This document shows, one piece after another, positions 10,010-19,164 of a DNA stretch of 31,044 nucleotides. Position 1 is the first letter of the stretch. Every line of letters starts with the position of its first letter. The stretch is from positions 1-31,044 of the forward strand of contig NW_019773965.1 in the NCBI RefSeq assembly GCF_001039355.2. The letters are read 5' to 3'. The notes below the pieces were generated by a model, which did not search any database, had not been told where the DNA came from, and worked only from the letters and a program-made list of their open reading frames with translations. Origin of the DNA: Lingula anatina. Taxonomy: Eukaryota > Brachiopoda > Lingulata > Lingulida > Lingulidae. The position numbers and the translations under genes were made by a program.

Positions 10010-10685
10010 TTCTCCTCATCACGATGTAATCCAGTTGACACCTAAGGTTTCTAGGGTCTCTGAATGTCCACAACTTCCCTCTTCACTTTTGGAAGGTAAT
10101 GTTGGATATGACAAGATCCATTTCTTCTGCCAACTCAGCCAGGAGTGCCCCATTGCAGTTCGTGTCCTGGTGAAATGTGTATTCCAATTATTGCATTCAT
10201 ATCACCGAGCAGACCTGTGAAGGTGTGAGAGGTTGTCCCTTCAGGTACTTGTCTCATGTCAGTGTAGAAGTCCTTCACTTCCTCACTGGGTGATGTGTTG
10301 GTTGGTAAGTAGCTGATGATCTTTGTGGTTTAGGGTCCCACCCCAGTTCCACCACCTGTATTCAGCTAGTAACGACCTTGACACTCTTGGCTTCCTCATT
10401 GAGAACTACGTAGTATAAATAGTCTCCATCATCCCTCTCGGTCGCATGGTTGATCGCTATCTTGAGAACCTGGTTCTGACCCATAGTGAGGGTGATCCTA
10501 GGGAAGTAAACGCCCCCTGTTTTGTTTTAGTACGTCAGCCAGATTATTGCCCGATTAGGTGTAGCATAGAGTCCTTGTATAGCATGCATTGACGCACCTT
10601 GGATACAGTAGACAAAGTTTGGTGAAACTTTTGTTTCGCTGGTAATTGTTGTGGTCAATTATCTTACAGCTGGCACGTTCTACGT
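10010..10685 (-). pseudogene. Ig-like + endonuclease unit, decayed copy
   Basis: The unit at 10.37-10.68 kb repeats the Ig-like block (AIIW, QNQVLKIAIN, ERDDGDYLYY), with stops. The endonuclease part follows at 10.01-10.36 kb with frame breaks, and ends in the CQLDYI...tail. It adjoins the BEL/Pao integrase end at about 10,685: the join passes from the integrase GLVENY into the NVPAV start of the Ig block. Confidence 0.5.
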
Positions 10686-10689
10686 GCTT

Positions 10690-11539
10690 CAGTAATTTTC
10701 AACAAGACCCATCGGCAATGCATTGCGAGCAACGTTATCGTCTTTTATGAGAACTGCATCTCCGATGTTGAGGTTCTTTGGTGTTTCTCCCGTTTGAAGG
10801 GTCAACATGTATTCTTTACGCCATCCGGACCAAAATAGGTTCGAAAAATATTGGACTCGTCGCCATCTCTTGCACAGATACCAATCATTTAGCTGAGATA
10901 CGACTGGTGGAGGTACGTTAACATGCGATCTAGCACTCAGAATGTGATTTGGCGTTAAAGGCTCTATGTAGTCTGAATCTGAGGAGATGCTGGTTATTGG
11001 CCGAGAATTCATATCAACCCGACTTCAGATAGCAATGTATGCAAGCAATCAATGGCCATAAAAGTTCCATATTCATGCTTGCCATAGGTGGATTGAAATG
11101 CCAGTCAACTCCAGCTTTACGCATATTGTTGTGATTGACACCGCTGAAGTGCCTGCTGTACTTCTTTGTGAGAATCATTGCAGTTGGTTCCATTACCGCT
11201 CTACAGTTCTGCAACCTTCCCCCGACGCGTAATAAAACGTCATAAAACATTGATAAAGGTATCCGTTTCAAGGTTAATCGCTACCGCTACATGTACAGTC
11301 GGGCTTGCTACACACGTAAAATGGACACCGTAGCGCTTAACTTCTTTCCGGTCCTCTTTGATAATGAATGGCCCAAAATAGTCGACTCCATGCAGATCTC
11401 CTAAATGGCAGCAGTGTGTCGTCAACTCTGCAAACTGGCAGACCTGACATTTTCTTCTCGTGCGTTACTCTTCTAGTGCGACGACAGGTAACACACGTTG
11501 ACAACACTGACTCTGCTGCATTGACTTTGATGTTGTATC
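10690..11539 (-). pseudogene. BEL/Pao integrase region, copy A
   Basis: From high to low coordinates this minus-strand fragment carries an integrase zinc-finger tail (CVTCRRTRR), GVDYFGPFIIKEDRKEVKRY (first catalytic Asp), VAINLETDTFINVL, the NPPMAS block and the C-terminal SRPITSISSDSDYIEPLTPN, NHILSARSH, RWRRVQYFSNLFW and NIGDAVLIKDDN blocks of BEL/Pao elements. The second catalytic Asp in SDNGTN is Gly here and a stop precedes it, so the enzyme is dead. The frame shifts at least twice. This copy keeps a 29-bp segment at the core that the other two copies have lost. It lies inside the Ig/endonuclease array. Confidence 0.85.
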
Positions 11540-11695
11540 CAAAGTAACGCCCGCTGCCACCACTGTGACTTGATCGTTGGGGTGTCGTCGGACAACCTTT
11601 GCCTCTCCTATATCAATTAAATCCTCGTTGTCGTATATAACGCTGGTTTCTGATCGAGTGAACCGGGCATACGTTATTCCTTTGGTGCATGCGGC
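11540..11695 (-). pseudogene. TKT: Transketolase segment (52 codons), copy A
   Basis: Read on the minus strand from 11695, 52 codons without a stop give AACTKGITYAR, SETSVIYDN, IDIGEAKVV and PNDQVTVVAAGVTL. These line up with the pyrimidine-binding-to-C-terminal region of animal transketolase (family pattern: AANTKGI, RTSRP.., IIYNN, xxGxAKVV, DQVTVIGAGVTLHEA). The match ends at GVTL, before the HEA motif. Transketolase is the thiamine-diphosphate enzyme of the pentose phosphate pathway; this isolated piece lacks most of the protein and cannot act as one. It lies between the gag-like and integrase pieces, in a different frame from gag. Confidence 0.75.
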
Positions 11696-11755
11696 GGGTG
11701 TAGCATGCCGTCATGAAAGTCCGATTGCTAATCAGGTCACCTGTTCTGTTTTTGT
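11696..11755 (-). pseudogene. BEL/Pao gag-like fragment, copy A
   Basis: The peptide GDLISNRTFMTACYTRR resembles the FSGDP..FRTFMTAFDTR region of BEL/Pao gag (DUF1759-like). It is cut on its upstream side by a switch to the Ig-like segment at the microhomology ACAGGTGACCTG. Copies at 24.69 and 27.41 kb extend further, to LPEPDILKFSGD. Confidence 0.55.
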
Positions 11756-12116
11756 ACGTCAGCCAGATTATTGCCCGATTAGGTGTACCTGTGGCATTTA
11801 GTCCTTGTATAGCATGCATTGACGCACCTTGGATACAGTAGATAAATTTTGGCGAATCTTTTGTTTCGGTGGTAATTGTTGTGGTCAACAATCTCACAGC
11901 TGGCACGTTGTTTTCAATAGTCTTACCCATTTATTCAAAGGGTGATGGTGACCGCAGCCCTCCAACAACAAAGAGAAGCCAGAAGTTGAAGATAGTCTTC
12001 AACGCCTGCTTCTACATTCTTCAGACTGTTTCTCAATTTCCCCTTAATCAGGATGTAATCCCGTTGACACCTATGGTTTCTAGATATATTCAAACGATAC
12101 CTAACAATCATTTTCA
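11756..12116 (-). pseudogene. Ig-like half segment plus LINE endonuclease tail
   Basis: On the minus strand, 12,116-12,005 gives CQRDYILIKGKLRNSLKNVE, the endonuclease tail. About 11,930-11,756 gives the front half of the Ig-like block (NVPAVRLLTTTITTETKDSP, CIQGASMHAIQGLNATG, AIIWLTYKNRTG), then breaks into the gag-like fragment. This is the same unit order as in the 8.3-10.7 kb array, so the BEL piece interrupts that array. Confidence 0.6.
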
Positions 12117-12233
12117 TTTACGGCCAGTAAAATAAGTTTGTTCACCGGTCTACGTGATTCAGAAATTTTGTTTTCTATAGTAAAGTATGCATGAGTCCCT
12201 TGTTGTTGCCATCTACGTCTTCAACACGACCTA
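12117..12233 (-). pseudogene. BEL/Pao integrase C-terminal tail
   Basis: The minus strand reads GRVEDVDGNNKGLM, then after a stop and frame change RPVNKLILLA. RPxxKLxLL is the usual last motif of BEL/Pao polyproteins. It therefore belongs to a second, nearly lost BEL copy upstream of the array, or to the original end of the element separated by rearrangement. Confidence 0.65.
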
Positions 12234-14260
12234 AGATAAGATAAGATTATATGTAAGAAACTTTCATTCACAAAAATGGTATTATAAACTACGGCTAGAT
12301 ATTTAATATTTGCAATTTACATATAAACACCGAGCATTTTGATACTTGTTAAATTGATCGTCTTGTTAGCCTGTGTTTAGGTTTGTTTTCTTCTCCTGCT
12401 CAACGTCTCACATCCAGGTACAGTTCTCGTGCTATTACGTCTCGTGCTATTACGTGGGAGTATAGTACACTGTTTATTTGCCATTGTCTCAACCAAGCAA
12501 AAATGGTTTATAACCAATACCTAGACATGGAAGTTAAATGGGCTCTTCCGTTTTTTGAGCTGGTGGATGCAAACGGAGATAACATTCTTGTTGGTAATTT
12601 TGTCCAGATATTTTATCTGAAGTAGATACAGCAATGGTGGTATAAGTAGGAGTAAAATTGTCATGAACAATTTGTCGTTTCTTACAAGCAACGGTAGGGG
12701 AAGATTTTTTTGGTAGAATAGAGTAATCCAATAGCGGGAGATAATTGAAGCTTTTTTCCAATGACATTTAAACGATTGAACACTATTATCAGCAGACTTT
12801 ATTTTGAAATTAGCCGAATCAAAAGTAAAATTGCTGATTCCATTCATTTTCAAGGATAAAAATAGAAAGGCAAAAAAGAAATTATTATGTAAAAGATGGA
12901 ATGACAGACAGGTTGGTAATTGAATGAAGTATAGATTTTGCTTTATTTTGGATCCTGGTTTCCCGACAAATATTCGATGACTTTTGTTTTCGAATCAATG
13001 TTCCCATTCCTTCAATAAAACATAATAAATTGAAATTATGTATAATAACTTGCCGTATTTTTAAGGATGTTATGTGATACAGTTGCAGAGAATAAATATG
13101 ATGTTCTATTTTGGAATAGTGTTATAGTGAGGAATGACGACAGCAGTTTGGAGCTTTCAAACGTTTATTCACCGACTCTTGCTTCTTACAACTTCACAAA
13201 TATTTATACTCAATTTCTCCGTACTGATCACGCATTTACTTGTTTTCTTTTCCATTGTCTTTGCGTGATTTCAAAATATTTTCCATTCGCATGTTGCAAG
13301 TCACCATGCAACATTTCCTTATTAGGTAATCCCTAAGATACTTGTTTTCAATTAAAGATATCTAAAATATTATTTGGATTACTCATATTTGGACCTTATC
13401 CAAAACTCAGTTATCATGTGATAAATAGATGATCAAAATTATTATATGTTATGAAATTAACCAATCACATTAACTGTTACTGACTTTGACCTTTTCCATC
13501 TTTTTCTGACACTAAAAACATGTTCTACACTTGTTGACTCTTGGAGAAACTTAACTTACACTCAATAACTAACTGTCCTTTCATTTTTTTAATTCCGCAT
13601 TAATTGTTATCTGTAATTAATGAAAGTGTAAGTAATTTGCTTTACATCAATAGGTTAGAAGGTACCCAGCTAATATTTCAAATATACACACTGGATGAGG
13701 TGGTTGGGGTGGGTACATTGACGAGACCAATTTGGGATATTCTGTTGATTCCTTGCTTCATTGAAAAGTTTCAGAATCAAAACATCCGATTACGGGACGC
13801 ACATTTTTTCCCAAGGGATACAAGTAATACAAAAAATGAGAATGATGCATTTTTTCATGAAATGAAATGTAAAATGCAGGGCACCAGAAAATATAATTAT
13901 CCGTGAAAAGGAACTGTTGTTCACGACATCTGTTTACCAATGCGGGCAGACTTCGTGTGTTTTACCTCTCCGCCATTATATGGGCACTGTCTCTTGCAGC
14001 AGACTCAACGTGACTTGTAACTGACTTATACGCCACATAATATAGGCATACACAGACAGGTACACTGGTAGATAGAGGATCTTGTTTCGAGAGGGGGGAG
14101 GGGCTGTGTGAAAATTATTAAATATCTCAACGGTCTCAAATCTTACGATTCTTTTCCAGTAAAGCGTAAGGCACAGGGGTGGAAATAATGCTTTGTTTTT
14201 TCTCGTTTTGCTTGGTGTATATTTATGTATAAAAGGGGGGGGGGGGTAGGGGATTATGAT
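12234..14260. other. Long stretch without a supportable gene
   Basis: Several open frames of 80-117 codons are present but give no recognised peptide. The best candidate is plus strand 12,497-12,592 (YLDMEVKWALPFFELVD followed by a GTAATT donor-like site); I could not assign it. A short tandem CGTGCTATTACGT occurs near 12,428-12,455 and a G-run at about 14,236-14,247. Confidence 0.45.
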
Positions 14261-14261
14261 G

Positions 14262-15600
14262 GCTAATATCTTGACAAACACATTCTGAAACAGTAACAAA
14301 ACAACATAATGTAAAAAATAAATGTACATTATAAAATTAGAAATGGACTTATTTTGACCTCGTTACAAGTTCAGAAATAAGGTCAACTTTAACAGGTCTT
14401 GAGCATCCAAGCTTATCGTTCTTTTCATGACAAATGATGTTATATAATGACTGCATGTAAATCTATTAACAGATTAATAAGTCATAACATAGCTTAAAAG
14501 AACAAAGACTGCAGGAAATAAATAATAATATACATAGGCAAGCTACTCACCAAAACTTATTTAGCCTCTTGAACTTGTAACAGATTACTTATACATAGAC
14601 TTGTAAATACTTTACACTGATAACTTTTAATTGCTGGCACTGTGATAATTAAAATATTAATAAATTTTTAAAAAAAGAATTGCATGTAATGATATTGCTA
14701 ACTGGGATTAACATACGGAATAATTAAGAATGAGAAAATAAAGCATATACCCACTTATATTTATGGATGTCTTTCTTCCAAAGAACACTTCTCATTTAAA
14801 TATAGTAAATATACTATGACTAGCTGATACCCGTCGTATCAATCACTGAACCATGATAAGAGATTAGTACACACGACTTATAGAATCTCTTTATATACTA
14901 TACTCTGTGTGAAAGTCTTATTTCCACACTTATATTGATATAAAATGAAATAATAATTAAAAAAAAAAATAGAAGAAAAAAGGACGGGTGTCGAACTCAC
15001 TCCTAAGTGCCTGGCTGCCAACTACGCTTTCCACTGAGCCATTGTATCTTACAGTGACTTGTGTAGTTTTTGGTAGTATATGATACCCGACACACATGCG
15101 AAAACTTTATGAAAATTACCGGAGGCTAGGAAATGCCTTCAAAAATATAATAACAGTACATAATCAAATTCAAACTATGGCCACTATCTTCCCACTGCCC
15201 TTGGGTATTGCTAAAACCTGTCAGTAGTCAACAGATCGTTGTAGTTGGGGAGAAAACGTGAAACTGAGACTTTGGGTGATCTGCTATTATAACTTAGAAT
15301 GCAAGTTATTATTTTGGATTATCCCCACTAATTAACCATTAAAGTATTCCATATTTGAAATACTGTTTTAGGACCTCATAAATTGTTTTGGTGCAGAGTT
15401 TCTTCGTGAAATAGAAACATAACAAAGGTAGCATATAATCTTATTCACACACCTAATATTCCCTATTCGAAATGTAGGACCTTATTTGTTGTTTTGGTAC
15501 AGAGCTTCTTCGTGAAATAAAATATAACAATGGTGGCAAATAATCCGATTCATACACCTGGTAAATTTGCTTTCAAAATACACACCTTCATGAATACCTG
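14262..15600. repeat. AT-rich duplicated block, copy 1
   Basis: Segments 14,262-14,830 and 15,290-15,600 match 26,072-26,650 and 26,790-26,960 in the same order and orientation. Shared landmarks are TTCTGAAACAGTAACAA, GAAATGGACTT, AACAGGTCTTG, TGCATGTAATGATATTGCTA and CACACACCTAATAT. Within this copy a unit of about 130 bp (TTTGAAAT..GTAGGACCT to TTCACACACCT) is itself tandemly doubled at about 15,347-15,572. No coding region is seen. Copy 1 is longer in the middle and includes the tRNA-like sequence at 15.0 kb. Confidence 0.75.
14976..15057 (-). repeat. tRNA-like SINE fragment
   Basis: On the minus strand a box A (TGGCTCAGTGGAAAGCG) is followed about 30 bases later by a box B (GAGTTCGACACCC), then a run of T as a Pol III stop. 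The acceptor and T stems do not pair well, so a functional tRNA is unlikely; tRNA-derived SINE or tRNA pseudogene. The paralogous block at 26.65-26.79 kb lacks it. Confidence 0.5.
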
Positions 15601-15710
15601 GATACACGTTTTAAGAGAGTGTTTCTTAATTTATTATTTCTTAATTGGGTTTTTTGGAGATTTTAAGCATGTTTCACTCTTTAACCCAGCGAATTGGGCG
15701 TGTGTTTGTG

Positions 15711-15713
<3 letters not shown>

Positions 15714-15761
<48 letters not shown>
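15714..15761. repeat. GA microsatellite
   Basis: A (GA)n run of about 48 bases with one interruption. Confidence 0.9.
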
Positions 15762-16355
15762 TGACTCTTGTTATGAGAGTACCATCACTCAAGCTAGTCA
15801 GTTAAGGCCCTTTAAAACTGATGGCGTAATGAACAAGCGAGATCAGCTCTTATTTTGAGGTAATCATACCACGTGCCCTGTTTTCTCACCTGGGTCAGAT
15901 GCAGAGATTTTAAGTGCAGTTGTTAGTCAGCTACGACACAAAAGGGCTCCTTTTGAAGCGCTTGTAGCATAACTGATATATCTTTTCATTCGGGTCACAA
16001 CCGGCCGTACGGGCTCTTGCGGGCTGTTTGCGTCCAAATTTTGCGCAGAATCTCACGTCGAACGCAAGTCGTTCTTACGCAATTCCGTGTTCGCAGACAG
16101 CCCATAAGCATGTGCGGAGGATGTTGGACATGTCCAAAAGATTCTACGAATGGCCTGCGAACAGCAAGGCCGCAAGCGTAACTTGTTCCCCTCGCACGGA
16201 GTTAGCAAGAGAGACGCACGTTGTGCAAGACGCACGTCGCAAGCAATGAAGGAGCAAGTGCCCTTTGCGTGTTGAGTAAGGCGCACGCCCTCACAACTAA
16301 CGAACAAAGTCTAGCTAGAGCACGCGTCGCACGTGCATCACCCTCACGCCTGGTG

Positions 16356-16363
16356 TATAAAAG
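16356..16363 (+). promoter_or_regulatory. TATA box of the TIR element
   Basis: GTGTATAAAAGGCGTG is a near-ideal RNA polymerase II TATA element, 112 bases ahead of the MPPKCKRKKFT start at 16,468. It is inside the 897-bp element, so it is probably the former transposase promoter. Confidence 0.55.
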
Positions 16364-16467
16364 GCGTGCTCACGACGCACGCTCGTGTCTTTACAATGAA
16401 CGTCGACAGTGTAACGTGTACAATAATTTTCAAAATTTTCAAATTTTTGCTCAATTTAGTTTCTAAT

Positions 16468-16503
16468 ATGCCTCCAAAATGCAAGAGAAAGAAGTTTACA
16501 TAG
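16468..16503 (+). pseudogene. Truncated basic leader ORF of the TIR element
   Basis: ATGCCTCCAAAATGC starts an 11-codon frame (MPPKCKRKKFT) ended by TAGTAG. Lys/Arg-rich, acid-rich codons continue after the stops in other frames. It looks like the broken start of a transposase or accessory protein. Confidence 0.35.
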
Positions 16504-16928
16504 TAGAAAAAAGGGAGGAGGAAGAAGAAAGAAGAGGAGAACAGGAAGCAAAACTGACGTACGCCGTCAGCACGTCACCACAAACGTGTGAGGCAAGTGT
16601 AAAGCAAAACTGACGCAAAGGGGCACTACTTTCGCCGTGCCTTGCATTCTCTTCGTAAGTGGTGAGTGTGTGCCACGTACACAGAAAGCAAGGCAAACTC
16701 AAGAAATGAGTACAATTTCCACGGCCATCGCTCCTTGCAATTAGTGTTATTGCTTGAAAAGACATCTCATGTGACCCTTGCGCTTCGCAAGGCAGACTTT
16801 CCTCTACCTCTACGACCTCCACGGCCTCCGCAACACCCAAAAATCGCAAAGGACGTACGATCCTGAAATTCGTTCGTCCGGTTGTGACCGAGGCTTAAGT
16901 TCACCTGTGCTTTTGCTGAGAAATATCA

Positions 16929-17359
16929 CAGCACTGAATCCATGTCTTAGGAATGCATGTGACCACCCCTCTGACGCAGACACATCTACGGAAAGCAGGT
17001 TTGGACGAGTTAAAAGATATCGAAATATTTTAAATGAGCATCCAGGCAAGGTGGCAATCAGTGATCAAGATTTCAGAGTACATTTTTTCAGGGTTAAAAG
17101 GATTTTTTATCTCTGTCGCAGTTTCACAAATGAAAATTGTGATGCTGTCTTGTCACAACTTCTTGATGCTGAATTACCCAAGAAATACCAGTACATATTT
17201 GAAGTGAGGGGCGTTTATGAGAAAGATGCGAACGAAACAAAGGAAGGTGGATTTGAGAGATTCTCAGAAAAACTCACAGAAGGCATTGCACAGGTGCTTG
17301 ACGAACAGTCGCAGCTTATGAAACGCTTGGACGAGATTAGCGTGTTCAGACGACAAAAG
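16929..17359 (+). CDS. Unrecognised coding exon (partial gene or gene remnant)
   Basis: A frame of about 143 codons is open across this interval. It begins after an acceptor-like CACCTGTGCTTTTGCTGAG...ATCACAG and ends at a donor-like AAAG/GTTTGT. The peptide is well balanced: RFGRVKRYRNILNEHPGK, VAISDQDFRVHFFRV, FYLCRSFTNENCDAVLSQLL, a Lys/Glu-rich middle, and a heptad-like end LTEGIAQVLDEQSQLMKRLDE that could be a coiled coil. It abuts the right TIR of the 897-bp element, and the open frame extends back through that TIR by chance or by read-through. I do not recognise a family. It may be a host exon, or part of a longer autonomous transposon whose TIR is internal. Confidence 0.4.
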
Positions 17360-17941
17360 GTTTGTAATTTTTCTTTTTTGTTTTATAGTGATATACATAT
17401 AAATAATATACAAATGAATATCAAAATTATCCAATGGTGACAACGAGGTGCTATTATTAACATAAGTAACTGTTAATGTTGACAACAAGTTGATTCAGCA
17501 ACGTCAACACTGGAGTAAAATTTAAAAAAATAACAGATGTAGATGTTTTAAGCTGTGACAATAAAGGCTACTATGTACAAACTATAAATCCCAAATTCAC
17601 TAAGTCCCAAATTTACTTGGTATGCTTCTATTTGCAATTAGTCTTCAAACGCTTTTATCAAAACGTGAAATCTCTGTTCTTAATACCATAATATACAAAA
17701 TACTTCCAACAAAGATATATAGTCAAACCTTAATTTAGCTCGATTATGTACCGTAATAGTGTTAACAGCCCTCTCCCTACATACTGCTGCTGTGTAACGT
17801 GGAGAGAGTCTTTTATTTATTTTTCAGATTATGCTTGGTGTTTCTTTATGTTAGAAGCTGCGTGCTACGCCTTTTGTAAAGATAGCTGTGCCCTTAAAAA
17901 CTAAAACCCTTTGGTTAAAAATTGTCTTGTTTACCCTGTAG

Positions 17942-18070
17942 CCGTAAAGTCAGGTCTTTCTAAAGGATTTTATCTTAAATTAAAGGTCTTAGCTTTTTCA
18001 ATTACCGTAAAGTCAGGTCTTTCTAAAGGATTTTATCTTAAATTAAAGGTCTTAGCTTTTTCAATTACCG
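17942..18070. repeat. Perfect 2 x 63-bp tandem duplication
   Basis: Units begin CCGTAAAGTCAGGTCTTTC at 17,942 and 18,005 and are identical throughout; the first three bases of a third unit follow. It is either a very recent event or an assembly duplication. Confidence 0.95.
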
Positions 18071-18325
18071 TTGCATTAATTTAATGTATCTTGAAAGCAT
18101 CGAATTATGCTTTAAACTCAGCTCCAAGTTAAGGGCAAAAACAAGATTTTGGTTTTCTGATATTCTCAGGCATTTGGACAGTTATAAACATGCTTTTAAT
18201 GATATTATAACACTTGAACATTATTATAAAAGTATTACAAAAGGGGTGTAAGGATTTTTTTAAAAGACTAACTGTTGATTTTATCTATAAAATAGTGATT
18301 TTTAGCCCTATTTGGGTACAGCCCA

Positions 18326-18374
18326 CCCCCACCCCCTAGTGGTTTTATTACCCCCACCCCCTAGTGGTTTTATT
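18326..18374 (-). repeat. C-rich 25-bp tandem repeat, G-quadruplex candidate on minus strand
   Basis: CCCCCACCCCCTAGTGG is repeated at 18,326 and 18,351. The minus strand thus has four runs of five G within 37 bases, enough for an intramolecular quadruplex. Confidence 0.75.
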
Positions 18375-18930
18375 GTAAATGCCATAAGTGCATAAGTACA
18401 TTTTATCCCTTGTGTTAAACACAGACTGTCACCACTGAAAAGAAAAAAAAAAAGAATCCTGGGTTGCATCTTTACAACTCCATCTATAAAGTGAAAAGTG
18501 AGCCTCCCGTTGTTATTCCACAGGTACCGGTATACATACATTTTATTTTGATACAAACCCCAGTGTCTTCGCGGCTAGGAAGTCAAAAAGACCAGTTAAA
18601 GCAAGATTTATGACACCTTGACTTTTACAGTGTAGTTAGCTCTCTCATTGCTCGTTATTGTTGCATGACGTGGTGCTACATGTGTAATAATTTATTTAAA
18701 GTGCATTTTCTTCATCCCCCTTTATATTTGAAGGTATTTGAGACACCCATGTGTAGTAGTAGTAGTAGTTTGTTTCCTGAATGTGTAGCAACATAAACAA
18801 ATAAAAGTAATTCACAATCTTACAAACACACAAAATACAGAAAGATTAAAACACAGGCCCTGTTTATAAAAAACCTGTACATAAAGATACTTGACGTACG
18901 AGTTATACATAGGGACCCTTAGCACAGATA

Positions 18931-19128
18931 TCTGGATCGATCTATCTCCCTGAGGAGTCTCACTAAATTGCTTTCAACTTGACCGGCTTAAATGTCTGTC
19001 ATGCCTAGTAAAGCTGTTAGGGGGTAATTATCTTTACCCATAGCTAATTCTGTAGGCATGACAGACATTTAAACCGGTTAGTTGACAGCAATTTAGTGAG
19101 ACTCCCCAGGGAGTTAGATCGATCCAGA
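18931..19128. mobile_element. Foldback MITE, copy 2 (best preserved)
   Basis: The arms are long inverted repeats. The left starts TCTGGATCGATCTATCTCCC, continues through GAGTCTCACTAAATTGCT and ACCGGCTTAAATGTCTGTCA, and the right returns as TGACAGACATTTAAACCGG...TAGATCGATCCAGA. Almost the whole 198 bp is palindromic with a small loop around 19,025. Flanks beyond the arms (to about 18,905 and 19,162) are also shared with copy 3, which is inverted, so the full mobile unit may be about 260 bp. Confidence 0.8.
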
Positions 19129-19164
19129 TGGATCAATCTAAGCATGGGAGCCCAGTCATAAAGT

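Larger units (their letters stand above)
8336..10685 (-). mobile_element. Tandem array of Ig-like + LINE endonuclease units
   Basis: Minus-strand units of about 0.68-0.77 kb repeat in the order Ig-like segment, endonuclease middle (YSPTNTSPSEVVDNFY, LLGDMNAR), HISPGHELQWGN, then the CQLDYILxKxKW...LKNVDAY endonuclease tail, then the next Ig-like segment. The landmark AGCATGCATTGACxCACCTT recurs near 8368, 9048, 9807 and 10579, and again at 11809 beyond the BEL piece. The endonuclease (EEP family) blocks match RTE-type LINEs, including the GDMNA metal-site motif. Individual units are described separately. A normal LINE has one endonuclease, so this is a rearranged tandem expansion. Confidence 0.75.
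15993..16889 (+). mobile_element. 897-bp DNA transposon with GGTCACAACCGG terminal repeats
   Basis: The ends are inverted copies of GGTCACAACCGGxCGxACG: left at 15,993, right ending at 16,889. The first 12 bases match exactly, and about 17 of 19 overall. The interior is clearly more GC/CpG-rich than its surroundings, with many ACG/CGCA words. It contains a TATA box (16,356) and a short start MPPKCKRKKFT (16,468) that stops after 11 codons. The basic opening peptide resembles those of PIF/Harbinger-like or other animal DNA transposons, but no transposase domain remains. I treat it as a deletion derivative of unassigned superfamily. I see no sure target-site duplication. Confidence 0.6.
17441..18900. 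other. AT-rich non-coding stretch with recent tandem duplications
   Basis: No gene is seen. It contains a perfect 63-bp tandem duplication (17,942-18,070), a 25-bp C-rich duplication (18,326-18,374) and a short AGT run near 18,755. Confidence 0.55.

Noticed and set aside
6988-12233. Helitron as the vehicle for the host exon fragments
   Set aside because: Helitrons often capture exons, but I found no paired 5' TC and 3' CTRR-hairpin ends at the block edges.
7736-12233. A complete LTR retrotransposon
   Set aside because: No pair of long direct terminal repeats, primer-binding site or protease/RT region of BEL type was seen.
14990-15057. Functional tRNA gene on minus strand
   Set aside because: Boxes A and B are present but acceptor and T stems pair poorly and no clear anticodon arm forms.
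16028-16307. Arg/Ala/Ser-rich open frames on both strands
   Set aside because: They result from the CpG-rich non-coding part of the TIR element; peptides look like low-complexity translations.
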